From JACVRW01 sp052038485 (lineage in GTDB: Bacteria; Actinomycetota; Thermoleophilia; Solirubrobacterales; Thermoleophilaceae), in contig JBQGCL010000039.1 in NCBI GenBank assembly GCA_052038485.1, forward strand, positions 1 through 64,000: 64,000 bases of DNA. Direction: 5' to 3'. Numbering within the stretch: position 1 is the stretch's first letter; each line of letters opens with the position of its first letter. The position numbers and the translations under genes were made by a program. Below the pieces are notes generated by a model that saw only the letters and a list, made by a program, of their open reading frames with translations, had not been told where the DNA came from and ran no database searches. Shown piece after piece: positions 34,780-44,341 of the stretch.

Positions 34780-36257
34780 CCCACCACCACACAGTGATCG
34801 TCGGCACCGGCTTCTCGGGGATCGGCATGGCGATCAAGCTGCTGCGGGAGGGGGAGCGCGATTTCGTGCTGCTCGAGCGTGCCGGCGAGATCGGCGGCAC
34901 CTGGCGCGACAACACCTACCCGGGCTGCCGCTGCGACGTCCCCTCGCACCTCTACTCGTTCTCGTTCGCGCCCAACCCGAACTGGTCGAGCACGTTCTCG
35001 CCCCAGCCCGAGATCCTCGACTACCTGCGCGACGTCGCCGCGCGCTTCGGGGTGCGCCCGCACATCCGCTTCGAGACCGAGATGGAGTCGGCCGAGTGGG
35101 ATGACGCCGAGGCGCGCTGGCGGATCGAGACCTCGCAGGGCCCGCTCACGGCCGACGTGCTGATCGCCGCCCAGGGCCCGCTCAGCGACCCGCTGGTCCC
35201 CGACCTGCCCGGCCTCGACACGTTCGAGGGCACGACCTTCCACTCCGCGCGCTGGAACCACGAGCACGAGCTCGACGGCGAGCGCGTGGCCGTGATCGGC
35301 ACCGGCGCCTCGGCGATCCAGTTCGTCCCGAAGATCCAGCCGCTGGCCGGTCAGCTGCACGTCTTCCAGCGCACCCCGCCGTGGGTGATGCCGCACCCCA
35401 ACAGGCTCATGCACGAGTGGGAGCACAAGCTCTACCGGCGGCTGCCGGCCGCACAGCTGGCCATGCGCGCCGCGATCTACTGGGCGCGCGAGACGTTCGT
35501 GCTCCAGTTCCGCAACGAGCGCATGCGCAAGCTCGCCACCCGGATGGCGCTGCGCCAGCTCGAGCAGCAGGTGCCCGACCCCGAGCTGCGCGCCAAGCTG
35601 ACGCCGCGCTACGAGCTCGGCTGCAAGCGCATCCTGCCGACCGACGAGTGGTATCCGACCCTGACGCAGCCCAACGTCGAGCTGATCGCTGAGGGCGTCC
35701 GCGAGATCAAGCCGCGGTCGATCGTGGCGGCCGACGGCACCGAGCGCGAGGTCGACACGATCATCTTCGGAACCGGCTTCCACGTGACCGACATCCCCAT
35801 CGCCGGGCTCGTGCGCGGCCGCGACGGGCGCACCCTGGACGAGACCTGGGGCGGCTCGCCGAGCGCCTACAAGGGTGCGACGGTGGCCGGCTTCCCGAAC
35901 CTGTTCTTCCTCGTCGGGCCGAACACCGGCCTCGGCCACAACTCGATCGTGTTCATGATCGAGTCGCAGATCAACTACGTCGCGGGCGCGCTGGCGGCGA
36001 TGCGCCGGCGTGGCGCGCGCGTGGTCGACGTCCGGCCCGAGGCCCAGGCCGCGTACAACGCCGAGCTCGACCGGATGACCGAGGGCACGGTGTGGGTCAC
36101 GGGCGGCTGCTCGAGCTACTACATCGACCGCAACGGCCACAACTCGACGATCTGGCCGACGTTCACCTGGCCGTTCCGCCAGCGCACGCGCGAGTTCGAC
36201 GAGGGCGCCTACGCGATCGGCGCGCCGGCGCCCGCGCCCGTCCCTGCCAGCGCGTAG
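34776..36257 (+). CDS. Flavin-containing monooxygenase, Baeyer-Villiger type I
   Basis: 493-residue FAD/NADPH oxygenase inserting oxygen next to a carbonyl or into a heteroatom. It has the FAD motif VGTGFSGIGMA near 9-19, GGTWRDNTYPGCRCDVPSHLY, the BVMO fingerprint FEGTTFHSARW at 150-160 (the usual following P/D is N) and the NADPH-binding VIGTGASAIQ near 173. ACGGAGG precedes the GTG start. Control by the adjacent TetR suggests inducible catabolism of ketones, alkanes or steroid-like compounds. Confidence 0.92.
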   Translation: MTHHHTVIVGTGFSGIGMAIKLLREGERDFVLLERAGEIGGTWRDNTYPGCRCDVPSHLYSFSFAPNPNWSSTFSPQPEILDYLRDVAARFGVRPHIRFETEMESAEWDDAEARWRIETSQGPLTADVLIAAQGPLSDPLVPDLPGLDTFEGTTFHSARWNHEHELDGERVAVIGTGASAIQFVPKIQPLAGQLHVFQRTPPWVMPHPNRLMHEWEHKLYRRLPAAQLAMRAAIYWARETFVLQFRNERMRKLATRMALRQLEQQVPDPELRAKLTPRYELGCKRILPTDEWYPTLTQPNVELIAEGVREIKPRSIVAADGTEREVDTIIFGTGFHVTDIPIAGLVRGRDGRTLDETWGGSPSAYKGATVAGFPNLFFLVGPNTGLGHNSIVFMIESQINYVAGALAAMRRRGARVVDVRPEAQAAYNAELDRMTEGTVWVTGGCSSYYIDRNGHNSTIWPTFTWPFRQRTREFDEGAYAIGAPAPAPVPASA

Positions 36258-37315
36258 CCGCGCAGCGCGTTCTCGATCCGGGGCGCCCGGCCCGGCTCGA
36301 GCCACACGACCGTCCCGGGCCAGTACGGGCTCTGCTCGCCGATCCCGCTCACGAAGGCCGACTCCACGTACCAGTTGCCGCTGTTGGCGAGCCGGATGCC
36401 CGACAGCGTGCTCCACTCGCCCGGGTCGTCGCCCGGCAGCGGGCCGGCCCGGTGCGTGTGGCCGAACAGCACCTGCTCGGCGCCGGGCGCGAGCGTGTCG
36501 GCCACCCGGCCCATCGCGAGCAGCCCGGCGCGGCGCAGCTCCTCGCCGGTCAGCGTCGGGCTGAACGGGCCGATCTTGAGCTTGTTGAGCGTGGCGACCG
36601 CGGCGGGGATCGTGATCCTGCCGACGAGCAGGCGCCCCAGCCGCCCGTCGCCCGTGGCGCGGGTCCAGACCGCGCGCGAGACGGTCGAGCCGCGTCCGAG
36701 CGCCGCGCCGCTCGCTCCCTCGGCCATGCCCGCTGCGAAGCCGTAGATCGGGGCGACGACCGCCTCGAAGTCGGCGGCGCTCGTGCACTTCTCGGTGCGC
36801 CCGATCACCCGGGCGACGACGGAGGCGAGCACGGACTCCATGCGCGGGACGGTCAGGTACACGTCGAGGTACTGGCCGTGTGTCGCGTAGACCCCGGTGT
36901 CGAGGTAGAGCCCGGGGTAGGCGAGCGTGAGCTCGCTGCGCGGCAGCCAGGAGGCGAGCACTCCGGCCGCGCCGTCCTCGGCCCCCACGCGCCATTCGTT
37001 CTCCGGCCCCAGCGGCCGGCCAGCCACCTGGGCGCGGCTGAGCCAGGGTTGAGCGAGCTGGTGGTCGTGGTTGCCTGGGACGAGCGTGACCCGCTTGCCG
37101 GCGAGCGCCGGGGCGAGGCGCTCGAACAGCGGGCGGACCAGCTCGAGCAGGGCGGCGACCGGCCGTTCGCGGAGCTCGAGCAGGTCGCCGAGGAATACGA
37201 CCCGGTCGGCACGCTCGATCGTCGCGCTCAGGCGCTCGAGAGCGCCGGCGCGCCGCAGCACGTCGGCGTCGTTCAGCGCACCGAGGTGAAAATCCGAGAC
37301 GACGGCGGTCCGCAC
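36209..37315 (-). CDS. Calcineurin-like metallophosphoesterase
   Basis: 368-residue phosphoesterase starting at GTG 37315. Metal-site motifs are Asp8 and His10 (SDFHLG), Asp44 (FLGDLLE), Asn82-His83 (PGNHDH), HGQYLD and the late GHTHR. These give a two-metal centre typical of UDP-diacylglucosamine hydrolase or cyclic-nucleotide phosphodiesterase-like enzymes. A long helical insert of about 110 residues lies between HGQYLD and GHTHR. The substrate is unknown. Its 3' end overlaps the convergent monooxygenase gene by 49 bp. Confidence 0.88.
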   Translation of the reverse strand: MRTAVVSDFHLGALNDADVLRRAGALERLSATIERADRVVFLGDLLELRERPVAALLELVRPLFERLAPALAGKRVTLVPGNHDHQLAQPWLSRAQVAGRPLGPENEWRVGAEDGAAGVLASWLPRSELTLAYPGLYLDTGVYATHGQYLDVYLTVPRMESVLASVVARVIGRTEKCTSAADFEAVVAPIYGFAAGMAEGASGAALGRGSTVSRAVWTRATGDGRLGRLLVGRITIPAAVATLNKLKIGPFSPTLTGEELRRAGLLAMGRVADTLAPGAEQVLFGHTHRAGPLPGDDPGEWSTLSGIRLANSGNWYVESAFVSGIGEQSPYWPGTVVWLEPGRAPRIENALRGYALAGTGAGAGAPIA

Positions 37316-37335
37316 GCGGGGGATGGTGGCACGGC

Positions 37336-37341
37336 TAGTCT
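37336..37341 (+). promoter_or_regulatory. -10 element of the 37.4-kb repair operon
   Basis: TAGTCT nine bases before the GTG at 37351, in the 35-bp gap between divergent genes. Confidence 0.4.
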
Positions 37342-37350
37342 CCAGGCCGA

Positions 37351-37974
37351 GTGTCCACCTTCTGTCGTCACAACCGGTTCCTCGCCGAGTGCCCGATCTG
37401 CTCCAAGGGCACCGTGCTCGATCCGAGCCGGGCGGCGGCGAAGCGGCGGCCGGCGCCGAGCGGCCGCGGCCGTGCGCGCTCCGGAGGCGGCTCGGCCGGC
37501 GCACGCCCGGCCGCTCAGGTGGCGCGCCCCTCGCGCGGCCCCTTCGTCTCAGCCGGCCCCTATGACGGCGCCGAGGTCCGGCTCGAGCGCGTTCCGGGCG
37601 GCCTGCGGCTCGCCGTCTGGCGCGGCGGTCAGATCGAGCGCTCCGCGCCGGTGCTCGCGGCGGGCGACGTGGCCGGGCTGCTTGCGGAGGCGGCCGCGGA
37701 GGGCCTGCTGCCGCTCGGCGGCGCCGCCGGCGCCCCCGGGGCGGGGCGGCCGGAGCCGGGCAGCTTCGGCGCCAGCGCCGGTCGCTCCGGCGAGCTGCGC
37801 GACGAGCTGCGCGTGGAGCGCGTCGACGAGGACCGCGTGCGCGTGGCGCGCTGGATCATGCGGCCGAATCGCGGCTGGGAGCTCCAGGAGGCGCCGGTGA
37901 TGCTTCCGCCCAAGCGCTTCGCCGAGGCGATGGCGGCCGCGGTTGGCCGCGGCGTGCTCGGTCCGGCCGAATAG
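37351..37974 (+). CDS. Zinc-knuckle protein with internal duplication, upstream of AddAB
   Basis: 207 residues, no recognised family. The N-terminus has Cys5, His7, Cys14 and Cys17 (FCRHNRFLAECPIC), a likely zinc knuckle, followed by a basic disordered stretch and two related repeats of about 50 residues: VRLERVPGGLRLAVW then APVLAAGDVAGLLAEAA, and LRVERVDEDRVRVARW then APVMLPPKRFAEAMAAA. Its stop lies 13 bases before addB, so it opens the addB-addA operon and may be an accessory DNA-binding factor. Function is inference from position only. Confidence 0.72.
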   Translation: MSTFCRHNRFLAECPICSKGTVLDPSRAAAKRRPAPSGRGRARSGGGSAGARPAAQVARPSRGPFVSAGPYDGAEVRLERVPGGLRLAVWRGGQIERSAPVLAAGDVAGLLAEAAAEGLLPLGGAAGAPGAGRPEPGSFGASAGRSGELRDELRVERVDEDRVRVARWIMRPNRGWELQEAPVMLPPKRFAEAMAAAVGRGVLGPAE

Positions 37975-37987
37975 CGACCATGGAGAT

Positions 37988-40897
37988 GTGCCGCTCACTC
38001 TCGTAACCGGACCCGCCAACGCCGCCAAGGCCGGCGAGGTGCTGGGCGGGCTGCGCGCCCGCGTGGACGAGGAGCCGATCCTCGTCGTTCCCGCATTCCA
38101 GGACGTCGAGCACGCCCAGCGCGAGCTGGCCGAGCGCGGCGCGGTGTTCGGCGTCAGCGTGCTGCGCTTCAAGCACCTCTTCCGCGAGGTCGGGCGCCGC
38201 ACCGGCCACGCCGAGCGGATCGCCTCCGACGTACAGCGCGAGCTGATCGTCGAGGAGGCGGTGCGCCGGGCCGGGCTCGAGCTGCTCGCCGAGTCGGCCG
38301 CCCAGCCCGGTTTCGTCCGCGCGGCGGCCGCGTTCGTGGCCGAGCTGGAGCGGTCGATGGTCGAGCCGGCGCGCTTCACGCAGGCGCTGCGCGCCTGGGC
38401 CGGCGACGGCCCGCGCCGCGCCTACGCCGACGAGGTTGCGGCGATCTACCGCGGCTACCGCTCCGGACTCGAGGCCGCCGGCCTGGCCGATCCCGAGCTG
38501 TCCGCCTGGCACGCGCTCGACGCCCTGCGCGCCGAGCCTGCGTCCTGGGGACCCACGCCCGTGTTCGTGTACGGCTTCGACGACTTCGACCCGCTCCAGC
38601 TCGACGCGCTCGACACGCTCGCCAACCGTTGTGAGGCCGACGTGGTCGTGTCGCTCCCCTACGAGGCCGGCCGCGCAGCCTTCAAGGCGGTCGCGAGCGT
38701 TCACCAGGAGCTCCGCGCGCGGGGCGCGAGCGAGCACGAGCTGCCGCCGCTCGACGACCACTACGCGCCAGAGTCGCGCACCGCCCTCCACCACGTCGAG
38801 CGCAGCCTCTTCGAGGACGACGCCGAGCCGGTCGAGGCGAGCCCCGCGGTCGAGTTCCACTCGGCCGCCGGGCAGCGCGCCGAGATCGAACTGGCCGGCG
38901 CGCGCGTGCGCAGACTGCTGCACGAGGGCACCGAGTCGGGCGACATCGCCGTCGTGCTGCGCCGTCCGGACGAGTACGCGTCGCTGCTCGAGCAGGTCTT
39001 CGGCGCCTACGACATCCCGTTCTCGATCGACCGCTCGGTGCCGCTCTGGCACACCGGCCTGGGCCGCGGCCTGCTGGCGCTCGTGCGCTGTGCGGTCGAC
39101 CCCGACTCGACCGCGGCCGACCTGCTCGCCTGGCTGCGGACGCCCGGGCTGCTGCGCGAGCCCGGGCTGGCCGACCGACTAGAGGCCCAGGTGCGGCGCC
39201 AGGGCGCGCACAGCGCCCGCGAGGCGCGTGCGCTGTGGGAGAGCGAGCACTGGAAGCTCGACGACCTCGACCGCCTGCGCGACTCGGGCGGCGGCGTCCC
39301 GCTGCTGGCCGAGCTCGAGCGCCAGCTGGAGCGCCTGTTCGCGGCGCCCTACCGGCGCAAGGCCGCGATCCTGCACGGCCCCGAGCTCGACGACCCGCGC
39401 GTGTACGTGGCCGCGCGCGACGCGCTCGCCGAGCTGCGCGCGGTCGTGGAGGCCGATTCGCGCACCCGCCTCGACCCGGATCGCGTCCTGGCCGTGCTGC
39501 GCGAGCTGCACGTCCACCTCGGCGTGCCGCCGCAGCCCGACCGCGTGCAGGTGGCGAAGCCCGAGGCGATCCGCGCACGCCGCTTCCAGGCGGTGTTCGT
39601 CTGCGGCCTCCAAGAGGGCGAGTTCCCGGGCGGCGCGACGCCGGAGCCGTTCCTCCCCGACGAGGACCGCCGCGCGATCGCCGTGGCGAGCGGCCTCGTG
39701 CTCCCGGTGCGCGAGGACCGGCTCGACCGCGAGCGCTACCTGTTCTACCTGTGCTGCTCGCGCGCGGAGCAGCTGCTCGTGCTGTCGTCGCGCTCGAGCG
39801 ACGAGGAGGGCAACCCGCAGTCGCCATCGTTCTTCGTCGAGGACGTGCGCGACCTGCTCGCCCCCGATGTCCCGGAGGCGAAGCGCTCGCTCTCGGAGGT
39901 CACCTGGAGCCCGGCGGACGCGCCGACCGCCGCCGAGCTCGAGCGCGCGCTCGCGGCGGCCGGTCCGAGCCGCACGGAGGAGCCGCCGCGGGCGCTGACG
40001 GCCGAGCCGGTGCTCGAGCGGCTCGCCGCCCGCGACGCCGTCTCGGCCGGTGCGCTCGAGAACTTCGCCGACTGCCCGGTCAAGTGGCTCGTCCAGAACG
40101 TGCTCAGGCCCGACGAGCTGGTCCCGGACCCCGAGCAGATGGTGCGCGGCCGGTACGCCCACTCGGTGCTCCAGCGCACCTTCCAGCGGCTGCGCGAGGA
40201 GACCGGCGTGCGCCGCGTCACACCGGCCAACCTGCACGACGCCGAGCGGCTGCTGCTCGAGGAGCTGCGCGCCCAGCGCTCGGAGTTCCAGCTGTCGCCC
40301 AAGCAGACGCGCGTGAAGGCCGCCGCGCGCCGGCTCGAGTTCGACCTGATCCGCTTCCTGCGCCGCGAGGCCGAGCGCGACGGCGGGTTCGAGCCCGAGC
40401 ACCTCGAGCTGCCGTTCGGCCTGGGGGAGGCGGGCGATCCCGTCGAGATCGCTCCCGGGCTGAAGGTGCGCGGGCGGATCGACCGGGTCGACGTAAGCGA
40501 CGGCATGGCGCTGGTGATCGACTACAAGAGCGGCAAGCGGGTCGACTCGTACAAGGTCGCCTCGTGGGAGGCCGAGAACCGCTTCCAGGCGGCGCTCTAC
40601 ATGCTGGTCGTCGAGCGGCTGCTGGGCCTGCGCCCGGCCGGCGGCGTGTACGTCCCGCTGGGGAAATCGGACACGCCGCGTGGGATGGTCGCCGAGGACG
40701 TCGCGGAGCTGGGCTCCGACTTCAAGGACAACGACCGGCTGCCGCCCGACGAGTTCCGCGCCAAGCTGGACTGGGCGCTCGGCCAGGTGGGCGACGCGGA
40801 CGCCCGCATGCGCCGCGGCGAGCTGGGCTGCGACCCCGACGCCTGCGCCTGGAACGGCGGCTGCTCGTATCCCTCGATCTGCCGGTGCGAGGGATGA
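37988..40897 (+). CDS. addB: AddB-like helicase/nuclease subunit
   Basis: 969-residue subunit of an ATP-dependent recombination nuclease. The N-terminal VTGPANAAKAG is a degenerate P-loop, so the helicase half is probably inactive as in AddB. UvrD-like segments RRFQAVFVCGLQEGEFPG and RERYLFYLCCSRAEQLLVL follow. The C-terminal PD-(D/E)xK nuclease has GRIDRVDV near 830 and LVIDYKSGK near 843. Cysteines at about 692 (FADCPVKW) and near 948-967 (CAWNGGCSYPSIC) fit the 4Fe-4S cluster of AddB. GTG start; the stop overlaps addA by four bases. Confidence 0.88.
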   Translation: MPLTLVTGPANAAKAGEVLGGLRARVDEEPILVVPAFQDVEHAQRELAERGAVFGVSVLRFKHLFREVGRRTGHAERIASDVQRELIVEEAVRRAGLELLAESAAQPGFVRAAAAFVAELERSMVEPARFTQALRAWAGDGPRRAYADEVAAIYRGYRSGLEAAGLADPELSAWHALDALRAEPASWGPTPVFVYGFDDFDPLQLDALDTLANRCEADVVVSLPYEAGRAAFKAVASVHQELRARGASEHELPPLDDHYAPESRTALHHVERSLFEDDAEPVEASPAVEFHSAAGQRAEIELAGARVRRLLHEGTESGDIAVVLRRPDEYASLLEQVFGAYDIPFSIDRSVPLWHTGLGRGLLALVRCAVDPDSTAADLLAWLRTPGLLREPGLADRLEAQVRRQGAHSAREARALWESEHWKLDDLDRLRDSGGGVPLLAELERQLERLFAAPYRRKAAILHGPELDDPRVYVAARDALAELRAVVEADSRTRLDPDRVLAVLRELHVHLGVPPQPDRVQVAKPEAIRARRFQAVFVCGLQEGEFPGGATPEPFLPDEDRRAIAVASGLVLPVREDRLDRERYLFYLCCSRAEQLLVLSSRSSDEEGNPQSPSFFVEDVRDLLAPDVPEAKRSLSEVTWSPADAPTAAELERALAAAGPSRTEEPPRALTAEPVLERLAARDAVSAGALENFADCPVKWLVQNVLRPDELVPDPEQMVRGRYAHSVLQRTFQRLREETGVRRVTPANLHDAERLLLEELRAQRSEFQLSPKQTRVKAAARRLEFDLIRFLRREAERDGGFEPEHLELPFGLGEAGDPVEIAPGLKVRGRIDRVDVSDGMALVIDYKSGKRVDSYKVASWEAENRFQAALYMLVVERLLGLRPAGGVYVPLGKSDTPRGMVAEDVAELGSDFKDNDRLPPDEFRAKLDWALGQVGDADARMRRGELGCDPDACAWNGGCSYPSICRCEG

Positions 40898-43800
40898 GCC
40901 GGCTGACCGATCAGCAGGAGCGGGCGGTCGCGAGGCGCGACGGCTCGCTGATGGTGCGCGCCGGAGCCGGCACGGGGAAGACGACCGTGCTCGTCGAGCG
41001 CTTCGTGCGGGCTGTGACCGAGGACCGCGTGCCCGTCGAGGGCATCCTGGCGATCACGTTCACGGAGAAGGCCGCGGCCGAGATGCGCACGCGCGTGCGC
41101 GCGCGGTTCGTCGAGCTCGGCCTGCGCGCCGAGGGCCGCGCGGTCGAGGGGGCCTGGATCTCGACGATCCACGGCTTCTGCGCCCGCGTGCTGCGGGCGC
41201 ACGCGCTGAGCGCCGGCATCGACCCCGACTTCCGAGTGCTCGGCGAGCTGGAGGCCGAGCGGATCGCCGCCGACGCCTTCGACGCCGCACTCGAGACGTT
41301 CATGGGCAACGATCCCGAGCGGCTCGAGCTGGTGGCCGCCTACACGGCCGACGGCCTCGGCGACATGGTGCGCACCGCCTACTCGCGCCTGCGCAGCCAG
41401 GGACAGCGCCGCCCGCAGCTGGAGGAGCTGCCGCGGCCGGCCGTCGTGGGACAGGCCGAGCGGCTCAGCGCCGCCGTCGCCGGTGCTCTGCGCGAGCTCG
41501 GCGGGACCGACGGGGTGATCGTGGGGCGGGCGATCGCCAAGCTCGAGCGCTGCGCCGCGCTGCTCGAGCGAGTGCCCGCGGGCGAGCTGGCCGAGCCGGG
41601 CGAGCTCGACGATCTCTCGTTCGGCCGCAACGCGAAGGCGCTCTGCACCGATCCCTGCGTCGAGTACGGCGAGGCGCTGGAGCAGTACGCCGCGCTCTCG
41701 AGCGCGCACAAGGAGTACCGCGACCACGGCATGCTGCGCGCGCTGCTCGACCTGTACGGCGAGCGCTACGAGGGCGGCAAGCGCGCGCGCTCCGCCGTCG
41801 ACTTCGAGGACCTCGAGCTGCTCACGCGCGACCTGCTGGCCCGCCACGACGGGCTGCGCCGGCAGTACGCGGAGCGCTTCGCGCACGTGCTCGTGGACGA
41901 GTTCCAGGACACGAACCCGCTGCAAAACCAGCTGTTCGGGCAGCTCGACCGCGACAACCTGTTCCGCGTGGGGGACGAGAACCAGTCGATCTATGGCTTC
42001 CGCAACGCGGACGTGGAGGTGTTCCGAAGCCATTGGGCCGATGCCGCCGCGGAAGGCCGGGCCGAGAGCATCAGCGTGAACTTCCGCAGCCGCGGCGAGG
42101 TGCTCGACGCGATCGACCGTTGCTTCACGGAGCTGTGGCCGGACGGCTTCGAGCCGCTGCGCGAGGGGCGCTCGTCGGAGCCGCGCCAGGGGCCAAGCGT
42201 CGAGCTGCTCGTGACCGACCGCGACAAGCGGCGCTGGGACGCCGCGCTCGGCGACGACGACCCGTTCGGTGCTGCCATGCACGCCGCCACGCCGTGGCGG
42301 GCGGCCGAGGCGCGGCTGCTCGCCAAGTGCGTCGACCAACTGCGCGCCGAGGGCGGCTGGGAGTGGCGCGACATCGTGCTGCTGTTCAGGGCCACCACCC
42401 ACATGAGCTTCTACGAGCGGGCGCTCGAGGAGCGCGGCATCCCGACGCACGTGGTCGGCGGCCGCGGCTACTGGGCGCAGCAGCAGGTGGCCGACCTGCG
42501 CCACTGGCTGGCGGCCCTGGCCAACCCGCTCGACGAACTGGCCGTCTACAGCGTGCTCGCCTCGCCGCTGGCCGGGCTGTCGCTCGACGCGGTCGCGCTG
42601 ATCGGGATGGAGGCAGCGCGCACCGGGCGCGACCCGTGGTGGCTGCTGCGCGAGCCCGGTGAGCTCGGCGAGCTGCTGTCGGCCGAGGACCAGCGCCGCG
42701 CCGCGGCGTTCGTCGCCCTGTTCGAGACAGAGCGGCGCGTGGCCCCGCAGGTGTCGCTCGAGACGCTGATCGACCGGGCCGTGACCCACACCGGCTACGA
42801 CCGCCACACGCTGTCGCTGGCCGGCGGCACGCGCCGGATGGCCAACGTCCGCAAGCTGATGCGGATGGCGCGCGAGTTCGAGGCCGACGAGGGCCGCGAC
42901 CTGCGCGGCTTCATCGACACGCTCGCCGACCTCGACGAGCTCCAGTCGCGCGAGGGCGAGGCGCCGCTCGAGGCCGAGGCGCTCGACGCCGTGCGGCTCA
43001 TGACCGTGCACCGCGCAAAGGGGCTGGAGTTCCCGGTCGTGTGTGTCGCGGATCTCGGCAAGGACGGGCGCGAGGACTACGGCAAGCTGCGCATCTCCGA
43101 CGACGGGATGACCGGACTGCGGCTGGCCTCGCTCGCCGGCGCGGCGCTGGACAGCGCCCGGCTCACGGAGATCAAGCAGCGCGAGAAGCAGCAGGGCGAG
43201 CAGGAGGAGCGGCGCATCTTCTACGTGGCCGCCACGCGCGCCCGGGAGCAGCTCGTGCTGAGCGGGGCGACCGACCTCGAGAAGCGGCTGCCGCCGGAGG
43301 ACATGAAGGAGCCGATGCGCTGGCTGCTGCGCGGCTTCCCCGGCGAGGGGGTGAGCGTCACCGAGCTCACGCCGGCCAACGTGGACGAGCTGCTGCCGCC
43401 TGCCGACCGCGTGCCCGCGCCGGCCGAGCCCGAGTCGGAGGGGGGCGGGGCGGCCCAGCCCGAGCTGGGGCTCGGCACGCTGCCGGCGCCGCGGGCGCTG
43501 CCGGTCAGCCGGCTGTCGTACAGCGGGCTCGAGGAGTACCGGCGCTGCTCGTACCGCTTCTACCTGGAGCGGGCGCTGCGGCTGTCGAGGGTCGAGTCGC
43601 CGTTCGCGGCGGGCGAGCTGCCCGAGCCGGGGCTCGGCCCGTTGCTGCGCGGGACACTCGTGCACGAGCTGCTCGAGCGGCTCGACTTCGGGCGGCCGGC
43701 GGTGCCGGACGAGGCAGAGGTGGCGGCCCTGGTCGAGGCGCACGGCGCGCCGGTTGCGCCCGACGAGGTCGCCGACCTGCGCGACAGGGTGGCGCGCTTC

Positions 43801-44304
43801 GTGGAGACGCCGCTGCGCGAGCGGCTCGCGGGCGCGTCGCGCGTGCGCACCGAGCTGCCCTTCGCGTTCACGCTCACCCCGCCGGGCGCGGGCGGGCGCA
43901 GCCTGCTGATCAACGGGGTGGTCGACGTCCACGCCACCGAGCCCGACGGGCTGCTGGTCGTCGACTACAAGAGCAACGCGCTCGAGGGGCGCACGCCGGC
44001 CGAGCTGACCGCCGAGTCGTACTCGACCCAGCGGCTCGTCTACGCGCTCGCCGGGCTGCGCGCGGGTGCGCAGCGCGTCGAGGTCGCCTACTGCTTCCTC
44101 GAGCAGCCCCGGGAGCTGGAGGTCGCGACCTACGTCGCGGCCGATGCGGCGCGCCTCGAGACGGAGCTGCTGGGGCTCGCCGCGGGGGTCGTCGACGGGC
44201 GCTTCGAGCCCGCCGCAGAGCCACATCTGGAGCTGTGCGGGGACTGTCCCGGCCGTGCCGCACTGTGCTCCTGGGACGAGCGGGAAACGCTTCGCAGCGC
44301 CTAA
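40894..44304 (+). CDS. addA: AddA-like ATP-dependent helicase/nuclease subunit
   Basis: 1136-residue UvrD/RecB-type motor and nuclease. Walker A AGAGTGKTT at 23-31 with Lys29, motif II VDEFQDTNPLQ, motif III GDENQSIYGFRNAD, RLMTVHRAKGLEFPVV and VAATRAREQLV are all intact. The C-terminal nuclease has LINGVVDVH near 1004 and VVDYKSN near 1021. It also has Cys884 (YRRCSYRF) and CGDCPGRAALC near 1114, a pattern of an iron-sulfur nuclease that classical AddA lacks. With addB it forms the end-resection machine for double-strand breaks. Confidence 0.9.
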   Translation: MSRLTDQQERAVARRDGSLMVRAGAGTGKTTVLVERFVRAVTEDRVPVEGILAITFTEKAAAEMRTRVRARFVELGLRAEGRAVEGAWISTIHGFCARVLRAHALSAGIDPDFRVLGELEAERIAADAFDAALETFMGNDPERLELVAAYTADGLGDMVRTAYSRLRSQGQRRPQLEELPRPAVVGQAERLSAAVAGALRELGGTDGVIVGRAIAKLERCAALLERVPAGELAEPGELDDLSFGRNAKALCTDPCVEYGEALEQYAALSSAHKEYRDHGMLRALLDLYGERYEGGKRARSAVDFEDLELLTRDLLARHDGLRRQYAERFAHVLVDEFQDTNPLQNQLFGQLDRDNLFRVGDENQSIYGFRNADVEVFRSHWADAAAEGRAESISVNFRSRGEVLDAIDRCFTELWPDGFEPLREGRSSEPRQGPSVELLVTDRDKRRWDAALGDDDPFGAAMHAATPWRAAEARLLAKCVDQLRAEGGWEWRDIVLLFRATTHMSFYERALEERGIPTHVVGGRGYWAQQQVADLRHWLAALANPLDELAVYSVLASPLAGLSLDAVALIGMEAARTGRDPWWLLREPGELGELLSAEDQRRAAAFVALFETERRVAPQVSLETLIDRAVTHTGYDRHTLSLAGGTRRMANVRKLMRMAREFEADEGRDLRGFIDTLADLDELQSREGEAPLEAEALDAVRLMTVHRAKGLEFPVVCVADLGKDGREDYGKLRISDDGMTGLRLASLAGAALDSARLTEIKQREKQQGEQEERRIFYVAATRAREQLVLSGATDLEKRLPPEDMKEPMRWLLRGFPGEGVSVTELTPANVDELLPPADRVPAPAEPESEGGGAAQPELGLGTLPAPRALPVSRLSYSGLEEYRRCSYRFYLERALRLSRVESPFAAGELPEPGLGPLLRGTLVHELLERLDFGRPAVPDEAEVAALVEAHGAPVAPDEVADLRDRVARFVETPLRERLAGASRVRTELPFAFTLTPPGAGGRSLLINGVVDVHATEPDGLLVVDYKSNALEGRTPAELTAESYSTQRLVYALAGLRAGAQRVEVAYCFLEQPRELEVATYVAADAARLETELLGLAAGVVDGRFEPAAEPHLELCGDCPGRAALCSWDERETLRSA

Positions 44305-44328
44305 TTTCATTCTGTCGGGACCCCCACG

Positions 44329-44334
44329 TACCCT
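44329..44334 (+). promoter_or_regulatory. -10 element of the 44.3-kb hypothetical gene
   Basis: TACCCT seven bases before ATG 44342, after the addA stop and a short T-richer stretch. Confidence 0.4.
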
Positions 44335-44341
44335 GGCGCGC

